From the NCBI RefSeq assembly GCF_900299535.1, contig NZ_OMKE01000018.1, forward strand, positions 1 through 64,000: a DNA stretch of 64,000 nt. Reading direction: 5' to 3'. The notes below the pieces were generated by a model, which was given only the letters and a program-made list of their open reading frames with translations, ran no database searches and was not told where the DNA came from. This DNA comes from Aquimarina aquimarini. GTDB taxonomy: Bacteria > Bacteroidota > Bacteroidia > Flavobacteriales > Flavobacteriaceae. The position numbers and the translations under genes are program-made. Every line of letters starts with the position of its first letter. The first letter of the stretch is position 1. Positions 36,096-45,720 of the stretch are shown here, one piece after another.

Positions 36096-37103
36096 TTATT
36101 CTTTATTTACCCATTCTAAAAAATCTTTAAATATGTCATCCCAATGTTCTTCAAACTTTCCGTTTTTTAATTCTTTTCCAAATCCATGATCTAGATTGAG
36201 ATAAGTTTTAAAAGTTAAGTTATTTTTTTTATGCCTAATAAATTCAATAGGTATTAAATAAGCAGATTCTATGGGTACAGCTTGGTCTTTTGTTCCTATG
36301 GCAACAAATATTGGTTTGTTAATCTGTAATAAATTCTCAATGGGAGGTTCAGAAAAATGACTCCATCTATTATAACTATTGTTTTTTCCTTCCCAAAATT
36401 TGTCTGTGGCATTAGGGTATTTCATTATATCTTTAAAGGTATTAAAAAGAGAGTCTATTTCTATCTGTGCTTCTTCCTCACTTATTTGATTTTTGTCTAC
36501 TTTTTTTCTAATAAAGGTTATAAAATCAAGAAATTGAGTGTACCCACCTCCAGACCAATACCCAAAATGAGTTATATCGTTATTTATGGTTCCTAATTTA
36601 GCAATAACATCACTGCCTTCAGAATGTCCAAGTGCAATTATTTTTTTAAAATTATTTTTATGTCTTTTAGTTAAATCTTTAATCACTTGATCCGCTTGAA
36701 GTGTTCTATAGTCAAGAGTTTGGTTTTTATAATATGATTCAGGAACAGGAATATCCTCATCTAATTTGGTGCAAAACGGAATCCCTTTTTTAGAAATCAA
36801 TACAAAAAGGTAATTATTGGGAATATTTTTAAGATTTATAGGTACTGTAGTTCCTATCCAAGATTTCTCTTTTTCTCTTTTTACCTGATATAAAGAGGAT
36901 GCCTTAGAACCCTGGATGTAAAGAAGTATTGTGGTTAGAGAGTCAATATTTCTTTTAGCATAAGTGTGATAATTTATTGTGTCATTTTCTAACTTAACAG
37001 AATAATGATTAAACATGTCTAAATCTTTGTCGCACTGTGCAAAAGATAATTTACAAATGCTCATAAAACAAGAAAATAAAATTAATGTTTTTAGGTATCT
37101 CAT
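36096..37103 (-). CDS. Exported alpha/beta hydrolase
   Basis: 335 residues with a signal peptide (MRYLKTLILFSCFMSICKLSFAQ). The nucleophile elbow is GHSEG, the Asp lies in AIGTKDQAVP, and the His in LDHGFGK, which complete a serine hydrolase triad. Best described as a dienelactone-hydrolase or acyl-peptidase-like family; substrate unknown. It starts 114 nt upstream of the tricorn ATG on the same strand, so the two exported hydrolases may be one transcript. Confidence 0.85.
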   Translation of the reverse strand: MRYLKTLILFSCFMSICKLSFAQCDKDLDMFNHYSVKLENDTINYHTYAKRNIDSLTTILLYIQGSKASSLYQVKREKEKSWIGTTVPINLKNIPNNYLFVLISKKGIPFCTKLDEDIPVPESYYKNQTLDYRTLQADQVIKDLTKRHKNNFKKIIALGHSEGSDVIAKLGTINNDITHFGYWSGGGYTQFLDFITFIRKKVDKNQISEEEAQIEIDSLFNTFKDIMKYPNATDKFWEGKNNSYNRWSHFSEPPIENLLQINKPIFVAIGTKDQAVPIESAYLIPIEFIRHKKNNLTFKTYLNLDHGFGKELKNGKFEEHWDDIFKDFLEWVNKE

Positions 37104-37329
37104 CGTTTTTTCTAATCTTAATTAATGATAATTTATACAGAGGCTATTTCAAAAATATCTTAAATATCGTTTCTTTTTAAAAGATTGTTATCCATTAACC
37201 TACGGTTAACATTAATAGTGTATGTATACGCCAAATAATATGGCATTGAAGTGCTTATGTTAATAGGGAATAAATACAGATTGATTAAAAAGTAATTTTT
37301 ATAAAGTGTTGTGATATGAATATCTCTAA

Positions 37330-37361
37330 TTTGAAAAAGCTAAGTGCATACCGTATCTTTG
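37330..37361 (+). promoter_or_regulatory. Promoter of the DUF3078 gene
   Basis: TTTG at 37330-37333, a 20-nt spacer and TATCTTTG at 37354-37361, an excellent Bacteroidota promoter match, 27 nt before the ATG at 37389. It supports that start over the in-frame GTG/ATG-like codons upstream. Confidence 0.7.
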
Positions 37362-37388
37362 TGTCCTACCCCTGAAATAGAAGATCAA

Positions 37389-38417
37389 ATGAGAAGGTTT
37401 TTTTTAGCTATTTCCATGCTTTTCCTAGTGATTAAAACTTCGGGGCAGGAAAAAGAAAAAGTAAAATATCTTGATTCAATACAGTTAGATTTGAAACGTG
37501 CTTTAGATAGTGTTTTAAAAAGCACACCTAATGACTTGAATATGATTGTTCTGAAAAAAAAACTTAAAGAAATTACACCAAAAAAGCCAAAAGAAAAAGA
37601 ACAGGTGGGTTGGAAGACTAAGGCTAATTTTTCTTTACTATTCAATCAATCAGCATTTAATTATGATTGGCAAGGAGGAGGAACCTCTAATATTGCAGGA
37701 AATACAGGCTTGAATTTTGAATTTAATTATAAAAAGAAAACGTTGACATGGGATAATAAAGTTATTGCAGATTATGGGTTAACTTTTTTGAAAGATGAGA
37801 GTTTTGCTCGAAAAACAAATGATAGAATAGAGTTTAATTCTAGATTGGGACAAAGAATAGGAGAGAGTTTTTGGAACTATTCTTTGTTTGTGAATTTTAG
37901 ATCTCAATTTGCAAAAGGATATCGATTCACCAAAGATCCTGATACAGAAGAAACGATTCGTACAGAAGAGACTCATTTCTTTTCTCCTGCATTTATACAA
38001 ATTGGGCCAGGAGTATTGTGGAAAAAAAGTGATAACCTGCACTTTAATATCGCACCTGTTACTGCGCGTTTGATATTTGTAGATGATCAATTTACTGTAG
38101 GAGAAGAATATGAAGATGGGGATTATTTTGGGGTAGATACAGGGGAGGATTCCAGATTTGAATTTGGGGGGTCTCTAGCTGCGTATGCTAAGATTACTGT
38201 GCTAAAAAATGTAACGATAGAACAGTTATTGAATCTCTATTCTAATTATATAGAAGACCCAGCCAATGTAGATATTGATTATACATTGAATGTGAATTTA
38301 CTTGTAAATGAATATATTACAGGTAGTTTTGTTTTTCAATCAATCTATGATGATAATGCTACTAGTGGATTTCAAATACGAGAAGTAATCGGCTTGGGTC
38401 TTAAATATGAGTTTTGA
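37389..38417 (+). CDS. DUF3078 outer-membrane-like protein
   Basis: 342 residues from the ATG at 37389 (MRRFFLAISMLFLVIKTSG signal peptide). The mature part is an array of amphipathic strands with alternating aromatic residues (WKTKANFSLLFNQSAFNYDW, GNTGLNFEFNYKKKTLTWDN) ending in Phe, as in outer-membrane beta-barrels. GWKTKANFSLLFNQSAFNYD is characteristic of DUF3078 proteins of Bacteroidota. Function unknown. It ends 9 nt from the end of the convergent hflX. Confidence 0.88.
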   Translation: MRRFFLAISMLFLVIKTSGQEKEKVKYLDSIQLDLKRALDSVLKSTPNDLNMIVLKKKLKEITPKKPKEKEQVGWKTKANFSLLFNQSAFNYDWQGGGTSNIAGNTGLNFEFNYKKKTLTWDNKVIADYGLTFLKDESFARKTNDRIEFNSRLGQRIGESFWNYSLFVNFRSQFAKGYRFTKDPDTEETIRTEETHFFSPAFIQIGPGVLWKKSDNLHFNIAPVTARLIFVDDQFTVGEEYEDGDYFGVDTGEDSRFEFGGSLAAYAKITVLKNVTIEQLLNLYSNYIEDPANVDIDYTLNVNLLVNEYITGSFVFQSIYDDNATSGFQIREVIGLGLKYEF

Positions 38418-38426
38418 TATTGATTT

Positions 38427-39635
38427 CTATTCCTCTACAATTTCTGGGTACAAAAAGTTATTATAAGGAAAACGGGTTACATGGATATCTCTCACTTCTT
38501 TGTATACTCGTTTTCTGAAATCATCAATGTTTTCTTTATTGATAGCCGAAATAAAAAGAGCATTGTCACCAATTTTACTCATCCAGGTTTGTTTCCATTC
38601 CTCTAGGGTATAATGTGCTTTTGTTTTTTCTGTAATTAGATCATCACTATCGATAGTTTCATGTTGATATGCATCAATTTTATTAAAAACCATTATAGTT
38701 GGCTTGTCTGTACAATCTATTTCTCTTAGAATTCTATTTACAGATTCTATATGATCTTCAAATTGTGGATGAGAAATATCAACAACATGTAATAATAAGT
38801 CAGCTTCTCTTACTTCGTCTAGTGTGCTTTTAAAACTTTCTACAAGTTGTGTAGGTAGTTTTCTGATAAAACCTACTGTATCACTAAGCAAAAAAGGAAG
38901 GTTGCCAATAACCACTTTTCTTACTGTTGTATCTAGTGTTGCAAAAAGTTTGTTTTCTGCAAAAACTTTACTTTTGGCAATAACATTCATCAATGTAGAT
39001 TTACCAACATTTGTATATCCTACTAGTGCTACACGAACCAACTTACCACGATTACCTCGTTGGGTAGCCATTTGTTTATCGATAGTAAGTAATTTCTTTT
39101 TTAATAATGATATGCGATCTCTTACAATACGGCGGTCAGTTTCTATTTCTGTTTCACCTGGTCCACGCATACCGATCCCTCCACGTTGCCTCTCTAAGTG
39201 AGTCCACAGACCAGTCAATCGGGGTAATAAATATTGATATTGTGCCAATTCTACCTGAGTTCGAGCGTAACTTGTTTGAGCACGTTGTGCAAAGATATCA
39301 AGTATCAAATTGGTTCTGTCAATGATTTTTGCTTTTAGAATACGCTCAATATTACGTAACTGGGCAGGTGATAATTCATCATCAAAAACAACAGTTCCTA
39401 TTTCATGTTGTTCAACATAAGCCCTCACGTCTTCCATTTTACCAGTTCCGATAAATGTTTTAGAATTGGGCATATCCATTTTTTGTGTAAATCGCTTTAC
39501 GACTTCACCGCCAGCAGTATAGGTGAGAAACTCTAACTCATCCAAAAATTCTTCAAGCTTGTCTGCATCCTGATTTTTGGTGACAATTCCTATCAAAACT
39601 GTTTTCTCGTATGCTATTTCCTTCTTTTCTAACAT
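38427..39635 (-). CDS. hflX: GTPase HflX
   Basis: 402 residues. N-terminal HflX domain (about 1-195, with GTGKMEDV and DDELSPAQLRNIE) followed by the G domain: G1 GYTNVGKS, G3 DTVGFI, G4 NKID. A ribosome-associated GTPase that splits stalled 70S ribosomes in stress. GMRGPGETEIETDRR is diagnostic. Preceded by a match to the -7 box at 39692. Confidence 0.97.
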   Translation of the reverse strand: MLEKKEIAYEKTVLIGIVTKNQDADKLEEFLDELEFLTYTAGGEVVKRFTQKMDMPNSKTFIGTGKMEDVRAYVEQHEIGTVVFDDELSPAQLRNIERILKAKIIDRTNLILDIFAQRAQTSYARTQVELAQYQYLLPRLTGLWTHLERQRGGIGMRGPGETEIETDRRIVRDRISLLKKKLLTIDKQMATQRGNRGKLVRVALVGYTNVGKSTLMNVIAKSKVFAENKLFATLDTTVRKVVIGNLPFLLSDTVGFIRKLPTQLVESFKSTLDEVREADLLLHVVDISHPQFEDHIESVNRILREIDCTDKPTIMVFNKIDAYQHETIDSDDLITEKTKAHYTLEEWKQTWMSKIGDNALFISAINKENIDDFRKRVYKEVRDIHVTRFPYNNFLYPEIVEE

Positions 39636-39691
39636 TAGCTAACTGATCTTCTATATCTTAATTTATTATATTGTGCCTTCAAACAAATGTA

Positions 39692-39699
39692 CAAAAGTA
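39692..39699 (-). promoter_or_regulatory. Candidate -7 box for hflX
   Basis: On the minus strand TACTTTTG, a TAnnTTTG match, 57 nt before the hflX ATG at 39635. Confidence 0.45.
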
Positions 39700-39757
39700 C
39701 GATAATTATGTGCTCAAGAATCAACAATATAAATGGTTTCTTGTAAAATTAAATGTG

Positions 39758-40732
39758 ATGGCCAATAAATTCTATTTCAGAAAAAAAAATACAAATCATT
39801 ATACTATAGCATTCTATAATCTTGAAAACTTATTTGACACTAGAGATGATCCTAATACTTTGGATAATGATTTTTTGCCAGACGCAGAAAAAAGGTGGAA
39901 TCGTAAGAGATATGAAAAAAAAATAGTGAAGCTTGGTACCGCTATTTCTAATATTGGATTTTCTAAAACAAGGAAAGCCCCTGCTTTGATCGGTGTAGCA
40001 GAGGCAGAAAATAAAAAAGTTCTGGAAGACCTAGTTGATTCAAAACATCTCAAGCAAAAAGAATACGGTATTGTACATTACAACTCTCCTGATGAACGAG
40101 GTATTGATGTAGCACTGTTGTATCAGAAACAATATTTTGAGGTTACAAATTCTGAAACAATTTCTGTAATGATACATGATGATGAAGGAGTGCGAGATTA
40201 TACCCGCGATATCCTTTGGGTAACAGGAATATTGAATAAAGAAGAGATTCATGTTTTGATAAATCACTGGCCATCCAGACGCACAGGAGTAGAAGATACG
40301 GGCTATAAACGTATTGTGGCAGCACAAAAGAATCGAGAGGTTATAGATCAGATCACAGATCAGGATCCTGAGGCGAAAATTATTATTATGGGAGATTTTA
40401 ATGATGATCCTTTTAGTGAAAGTGTCAAAAAACATTTGGTACAAAATGATCTTTTTAATCCGATGGAAAAACTACATACTCGCTACCGAGGGAGTACTAG
40501 TTATAGAAGCCAGTGGAATCTCTTTGATCAGATTATCTTCAGTCATAATTTTCATAGGTATGAGAAAGAGAAACACAGTTTTTCTGATGCTGGTATCTTT
40601 GATAAAGATTTTCTTAAAATTTATAAAGGCCGTTATAAGGGAACTCCTTTTAGAACGTATTCTGGTAAAAAATATACAGGTGGGTATAGTGATCATTTTC
40701 CTGTATATGTAAGAGTAAAACATAATGAATAG
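39758..40732 (+). CDS. Endonuclease/exonuclease/phosphatase (EEP) family protein
   Basis: 324 residues from the ATG at 39758 (MANKFYFRKKNTNH); the frame is open upstream to about 39671 but without a signal peptide or good start. Family motifs: FYNLENLFDTRDDP (metal-site Asn/Glu), GVAEAENKKVLE, NHWPSRR, IMGDFNDDPFSES and a final SDHFPVYV with the catalytic His. No signal peptide, so cytoplasmic. Substrate could be nucleic acid or a phospholipid head group. Divergent from hflX. Confidence 0.9.
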   Translation: MANKFYFRKKNTNHYTIAFYNLENLFDTRDDPNTLDNDFLPDAEKRWNRKRYEKKIVKLGTAISNIGFSKTRKAPALIGVAEAENKKVLEDLVDSKHLKQKEYGIVHYNSPDERGIDVALLYQKQYFEVTNSETISVMIHDDEGVRDYTRDILWVTGILNKEEIHVLINHWPSRRTGVEDTGYKRIVAAQKNREVIDQITDQDPEAKIIIMGDFNDDPFSESVKKHLVQNDLFNPMEKLHTRYRGSTSYRSQWNLFDQIIFSHNFHRYEKEKHSFSDAGIFDKDFLKIYKGRYKGTPFRTYSGKKYTGGYSDHFPVYVRVKHNE

Positions 40733-40798
40733 ATAGCTTCTACCTTAATTCTTATAAGGTGTTTAACGGGGCAGAAAACAGGTGAAAGCCCCAGAAAT

Positions 40799-40833
40799 AG
40801 TCCGAAAAGATTGAATTTCAATCTTTTCGGACT
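40799..40833 (+). terminator. Strong hairpin terminator after the EEP gene
   Basis: A near-perfect 17-bp stem: AGTCCGAAAAGATTGAA pairs with TTCAATCTTTTCGGACT, followed by TCTTTGATTT. It lies 66 nt past the stop at 40732 and just before the next gene. Confidence 0.8.
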
Positions 40834-40888
40834 TCTTTGATTTAAGCACCTTCTATATTCGTCAAACGAACAAATAACTTTTTTGAAT

Positions 40889-41368
40889 ATGAAAACACAA
40901 AATTTAAGAAAACTAGTTTTTTTATGTACGGGGCTATTATTGTTTTCCTGTAGTAAAAATGATCTTTCTGAAACCGATGAAACATTAGTGTCAGAAAAAA
41001 CCGAAGTAGAGATTGTTGATAATGCTGCTGCAAAAGCGGTAATTGCCATAGGATGGCCTGCGGGGGTATATGGCAATGCAAATATCAATGCATACGAAGA
41101 TGAGGTGTATAGTGTGATCATACCTCAAGCAGAACAAAATGCCGTGGCAAGCCATTTAAGACGATTCAAAGTGCGTTTCCAAGTGCGTAAAAATGGAAAA
41201 TGGAAACATAAACAGACCTATAATGATAAACCTAGTACGGTAACGGCAAAGTTTCCAACTTTTGGAAATGGAAATACTGCTAAGTGGAGAATAGGCTTCC
41301 AGATGTATAATAAAAATACAGGAGCAACCTATAGTCGCCAATGGAAAACGATAACTGTGAATAACTAA
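40889..41368 (+). CDS. Small lipoprotein, unknown function
   Basis: 159 residues from the ATG at 40889. LVFLCTGLLLFSC is a signal sequence with lipobox Cys. The mature part (about 130 residues) is a single beta-rich domain (VRFQVRKNGKWKHKQTYNDK, WRIGFQMYNKNTGATYSRQW). No family recognised. Alone between two terminators, so monocistronic. Confidence 0.82.
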   Translation: MKTQNLRKLVFLCTGLLLFSCSKNDLSETDETLVSEKTEVEIVDNAAAKAVIAIGWPAGVYGNANINAYEDEVYSVIIPQAEQNAVASHLRRFKVRFQVRKNGKWKHKQTYNDKPSTVTAKFPTFGNGNTAKWRIGFQMYNKNTGATYSRQWKTITVNN

Positions 41369-41390
41369 AAGTAAGTAAATGCTATTCTAG

Positions 41391-41416
41391 AAAAGCACCT
41401 CATATGAGGTGCTTTT
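41391..41416 (+). terminator. Rho-independent terminator after the small lipoprotein gene
   Basis: AAAAGCACCTC pairs with GAGGTGCTTTT across ATAT, followed by a T-run, 23 nt after the stop at 41368. Confidence 0.85.
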
Positions 41417-41675
41417 TTATATGACAAGATTGGTGTGCAACTGATTGTTATATAGGTGGTAAAATATAGTTTCTTTGGTTTTTTAAGGTTTTAAATTGTA
41501 TCTTTAATAAGATGAAGAAACAATTTATCAGCTCTTGGACAATAAAGTTTCTAAGGGCATATTTTTTTATAAAGAAGTAATGATAAACTTTTTTTAACAT
41601 TCGAAGACAGACATTGTTTTGATAACGTTCTATCTTAACACTATTCAAAAAATCACACACATAAATCAAAAAGTC

Positions 41676-44600
41676 ATGAAGTTAAAACTACTCTTAATTC
41701 CATTGGTTGTCTTTTATCTTATAGGGATTCAAAATGGGTTTGCACAATCTGTATTTATTAATGAGATACACTACGATAACTCAAGTACAGATGTAGAAGA
41801 AGCAATTGAAATTGCGGGAACAGCTGGAACAGATCTTACTGGTTGGAGTCTTGTTTTGTATAACGGATCAAATAATTCTGTATATAATACAATTTCTATT
41901 TCGGGAGTGATTACAGATCAACAAAATGGTTTTGGAACCATGGTAAAAATATTTCCTACCAATGGATTGCAAAATGGCTCTCCTGATGGGATTGCATTGG
42001 TTGATGCTACTAATACAGTTGTTCAATTTTTGAGTTATGAAGGGGTAATTACTGCAATAGATGGTCCAGCCTTGGGATTGACAAGTACAGATATTGGCGT
42101 GTCAGAATCCAGTAATACGGCTGTAGGGAGTTCTCTGCAATTATCAGGTACTGGAACCAGTGCTGCCGCATTTGTTTGGGAGACTACTACTGCAAATTCG
42201 TATGGAACTGTAAACACAAATCAAACGTTTGAAGCTTCTTTGGCCATGCTTGTAATTAATGAAATTGATGCAGATACTCAAGGTTCTGATACATTAGAAT
42301 TTGTAGAATTGTATGATGGTGGTGTAGGGAATACACCACTAGATAGTTATGTATTGGTAAATTATAATGGAAGTAATAATGCCAGTTACAATGCTATTAA
42401 TCTAGATGGGTTTTCTACAAATGCACAAGGATATTTTGTAATTGGTAATGCTGGTGTAACCAATGTTGATTTGGTGGTTCCAGGTAATACATTTCAAAAT
42501 GGAGCAGATGCAGTAGTTTTGTATTTTGGAGAGGCGACTAATTTTCCTAATGGGACTCCTGTTATTACAGAGAATATAATTGATGCAATTGTATATGATA
42601 CCAATGATGCTGACGATATGGAGTTATTGGTATTACTGAACCCTAATCAGCCACAGGTAAATGAAGGGGTAAATGGTAATAAGGATAAAGAATCATTACA
42701 ACGTATTCCTAATGGAGAAGGAGGAATGCGTAATACTTCTTCTTATGAAGCAAAGATGCCAACTCCTGGAGCCAGTAATCAAGGTGTAATTGTGATTCCT
42801 GGTGACCCTATTAGTATTAGAGAAGCTAGGGCAACAGTAGTAGGTACAGCAGTAACAATTACAGGAGTGCTTACAGTCACAGATAGTTTTAGAGGGCCAG
42901 CATTTATACAAGATGAGACAGGAGGTATCGCTATTTTTGATGATCAGATTCAAGCCAATGCAGCTTTGAAAGTTGGAGACTCTGTTACCATAACAGGAAT
43001 TAGAGCCACTTTTAATGACCAAATACAGATTAGTACAGTAACAGAAGTTGTGCATAATGGTCTGCCACAAAATCCAATAACCCCAATAGATATTACTTTG
43101 GCAGCACTTGCTAATCACCCTGGCGAATTAGTTAGAGTGTTACAACCTGCTTTTCCTAATCCAGGAGATATTCTATTTGGGAATTCTAATTTTACACTTA
43201 CTGATACAAGCGGGAGTGGACAATTGCGTATTGATAATGATGTGGCTTCTGTTGTAGGAAAAGAACAACCTGTTACCTGTTCAGAAATTACTGGAGTAGT
43301 AGGAAGGTATAGAGATTTTTTTCAATTACTACCTAGACAATCCTCAGATATACCCTGTGCAGTAGAGTTTATTCCTCCAGGAGATACAGTGGGTTACCCC
43401 AAAGAAGATACTTTTGATGTTGTTGCTTGGAATATAGAATGGTTTGGCGATGAAAACAATTCGCCAGTAGGGCAAAACCCTCTTTCTGATGCTATTCAGA
43501 GGGATAGTACAGCGACTGTACTCAAAAAATTGAATGCAGATGTATACGCAGTAGAGGAAATCGCAGATGATACTTTGTTTGCAGAATTAGTGAGTTTATT
43601 ACCAGGGTATGATTATATTCTTTCTGATGCTGTTTCTCGCCCAGGTTCTGGTGGAGTATCACAAAAGCTAGGATTTATTTATAATACAAAAACAGTTTCA
43701 GTAATAGAAACAAGAGCGATGTTTACATCTATCCATCCTCTATATAACGGAGGAGATGCATCGGCCCTTGTTGATTATCCTAGTGAACCATCACGTTTTT
43801 ATGCCAGCGGAAGAGTACCTTTCTTAATGACAGCAGATATTACTATCAATGGAGTAACAGAACGCATGGATCTAATTGCATTGCATGCCAGAGCAAATAG
43901 AGGCTCTGGTGCTCAGAATCGATATGATATGCGTAGGTATGATGTAGAGGTATTAAAAGACTCTTTAGATACTAATTTTGCAAATAATAAGGTGATTCTT
44001 TTAGGGGATTATAATGATGATGTTGATCAGACTGTTGCAGATATTCCTTCTACTATTTCAAGTTTTCAGGCATACGTAGACGATACTGTGAATTATAGTA
44101 TTGTATCTTCTGCATTAAGCGATGCAGGTTTGAGGTCTTTTGTTTTTAGAGAAAATATGATCGATCATATTGCAATAACCAACGAGCTTGATAGTGCTTA
44201 TATAGCAAACTCTGTGACGGTTCATTATGAGGTATATGATAATGATTATGCATTCACCACCTCAGATCATTTACCAGTTTCTGCACGGTTTTTACTTACA
44301 CCACAATTTGTAGAAAATCAATGTATGGCTGCATCAATAGTAGCTTTTGATCAAGGAAGAAGAAGAGATGGTCGTGAGATATCATGGCTTAGAGGGAAAG
44401 CTAAAAATAGTATAGGTGCTCCGCATGAAAGAAGGTATTTTAATTTTGTAAGTCTTGGATTTGGTGGGTCGATTACTTTAGAATTGGATAATGAAATTTT
44501 TGATAATCCAGATACCAATGAATTTATTGTATTTGAATCTACAGGCTTTTTAGACAATGTTTCATGTGAATACTATCCAGAATCAGCAGAAGTATTTGCA

Positions 44601-45137
44601 TCTCAGGATGGGATAGAATTTGTTTCCTTGGGAACTACTTGTCAAGATGGAGAATTTGATCTTGCTACTGGTAATTTACGTTCTGCAAAATATATCAAGG
44701 TGGTAGATACAAGTGACAAAGACTCTTTTCCTTGGTTTGCAGATGGGTACGATCTTGATGCAATTATGTGTATTGAGTCTGATGAACGTATTTCTAACAA
44801 CAAGAGTGCTACAAATATTTCTACCAAAAAGCCTACCGCTCTAGAAAGTGAATTACTTAGTAGTGATTTTGGTTTAGAAGAAGCCCATATCTTACTTTCT
44901 CCTAACCCTGTTGAAGAAAAATTATCTGTAGAAGTTAATACTTTTACACAAGGTGATGTAGCTATTTCCATTACAGATATAACAGGTAAAACAATTTATG
45001 TTCAAACGATGAAGCTTACTGTTGGAAAATCTATTTTGTCTATTGATATGAATCTGTACCCAAAAGGGTTTTATGTAGTTCATATGTCTAATACTAGTGG
45101 AACTTTAAACGTTACTAAAAAGGTAATGAAAAATTAA
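41676..45137 (+). CDS. T9SS-exported lamin-tail/EEP-nuclease protein
   Basis: 1153 residues from the ATG at 41676 (MKLKLLLIPLVVFYLIGIQN signal peptide). Two lamin-tail domains lie in about 25-370 (FINEIHYDNSSTDVEE, LVINEIDADTQGSDTLEFVE), then an OB-like domain (about 385-575, DSVTITGIRATFNDQIQI), then an EEP nuclease-like domain (about 590-870) with VVAWNIEWFGDEN, AVEEIADDT, LLGDYNDDV and a SDHLPV end. The C-terminal 80 residues are a type A T9SS sorting domain (ILLSPNPVEEKLSVEV, ending in KKVMKN). Expected on the cell surface or outside, perhaps degrading extracellular DNA for phosphate. Confidence 0.92.
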   Translation: MKLKLLLIPLVVFYLIGIQNGFAQSVFINEIHYDNSSTDVEEAIEIAGTAGTDLTGWSLVLYNGSNNSVYNTISISGVITDQQNGFGTMVKIFPTNGLQNGSPDGIALVDATNTVVQFLSYEGVITAIDGPALGLTSTDIGVSESSNTAVGSSLQLSGTGTSAAAFVWETTTANSYGTVNTNQTFEASLAMLVINEIDADTQGSDTLEFVELYDGGVGNTPLDSYVLVNYNGSNNASYNAINLDGFSTNAQGYFVIGNAGVTNVDLVVPGNTFQNGADAVVLYFGEATNFPNGTPVITENIIDAIVYDTNDADDMELLVLLNPNQPQVNEGVNGNKDKESLQRIPNGEGGMRNTSSYEAKMPTPGASNQGVIVIPGDPISIREARATVVGTAVTITGVLTVTDSFRGPAFIQDETGGIAIFDDQIQANAALKVGDSVTITGIRATFNDQIQISTVTEVVHNGLPQNPITPIDITLAALANHPGELVRVLQPAFPNPGDILFGNSNFTLTDTSGSGQLRIDNDVASVVGKEQPVTCSEITGVVGRYRDFFQLLPRQSSDIPCAVEFIPPGDTVGYPKEDTFDVVAWNIEWFGDENNSPVGQNPLSDAIQRDSTATVLKKLNADVYAVEEIADDTLFAELVSLLPGYDYILSDAVSRPGSGGVSQKLGFIYNTKTVSVIETRAMFTSIHPLYNGGDASALVDYPSEPSRFYASGRVPFLMTADITINGVTERMDLIALHARANRGSGAQNRYDMRRYDVEVLKDSLDTNFANNKVILLGDYNDDVDQTVADIPSTISSFQAYVDDTVNYSIVSSALSDAGLRSFVFRENMIDHIAITNELDSAYIANSVTVHYEVYDNDYAFTTSDHLPVSARFLLTPQFVENQCMAASIVAFDQGRRRDGREISWLRGKAKNSIGAPHERRYFNFVSLGFGGSITLELDNEIFDNPDTNEFIVFESTGFLDNVSCEYYPESAEVFASQDGIEFVSLGTTCQDGEFDLATGNLRSAKYIKVVDTSDKDSFPWFADGYDLDAIMCIESDERISNNKSATNISTKKPTALESELLSSDFGLEEAHILLSPNPVEEKLSVEVNTFTQGDVAISITDITGKTIYVQTMKLTVGKSILSIDMNLYPKGFYVVHMSNTSGTLNVTKKVMKN

Positions 45138-45176
45138 GTGCCACATGTTCTTCTAAGCAAAAAGAGATGTCAATTA

Positions 45177-45226
45177 AGCCTGTCGAATTTTTAACCTAAT
45201 GGTTCTTAAGTAGTATTCGACAGGCT
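45177..45226. repeat. Inverted repeat after the T9SS nuclease gene
   Basis: AGCCTGTCGAAT and ATTCGACAGGCT form a perfect 12-bp stem with a 26-nt loop, 40 nt after the stop at 45137. GCCTGTCGAA is a common Bacteroidota REP-like unit, so it may be a dispersed element that also ends transcription. Confidence 0.55.
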
Positions 45227-45270
45227 CTGACTGACAATTTATAAAATCAATACTTTTTGAATACGTTATT

Positions 45271-45486
45271 TTACTTAATAGACTTGAGATATAATTTCTC
45301 TACTTTTTCTCTTGCCCATGGGGTTCTACGCAAAAATTTAAGGCTGGATTTGATAGAAGGGTTATTTTTGAAACATTGAATATTAATTAGTACACCTAAT
45401 TCTTTCCACCCATATTGCACTACCAAATGTTCTACAATATCAGCCAGCTTTATACCATGTAATGGGTTGTTAGGTTGTTCTTGCAT
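45271..45486 (-). CDS. VF530-family small DNA-binding-like protein
   Basis: 71 residues: [20 protein letters not shown], then [11 protein letters not shown], then [20 protein letters not shown]. This pattern matches the VF530 family (small helical proteins proposed to bind DNA). Soluble, no signal peptide. Convergent with the large nuclease gene; its own promoter must lie in 45487-45720. Function unclear. Confidence 0.9.
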   Translation of the reverse strand: MQEQPNNPLHGIKLADIVEHLVVQYGWKELGVLINIQCFKNNPSIKSSLKFLRRTPWAREKVEKLYLKSIK

Positions 45487-45720
45487 ATCCTTTTTTGCTA
45501 TGTTTTTGATCTACATATTTTGATACAAAGATACATAAAGGGTTATGATTATTCTATCTAGACAGACAAAGGATAATCGCTTCTTAAAAATGGGATTAAT
45601 TTTCTTACATTAGCTATATCTGTAATGATATGAGTAATTTGCTAGTTTACCAGATTTCATACCGTTCTTTTGTATGATTAACTATACTATAGCAAGGTAC
45701 TACAAAATAATCTTTATAAA

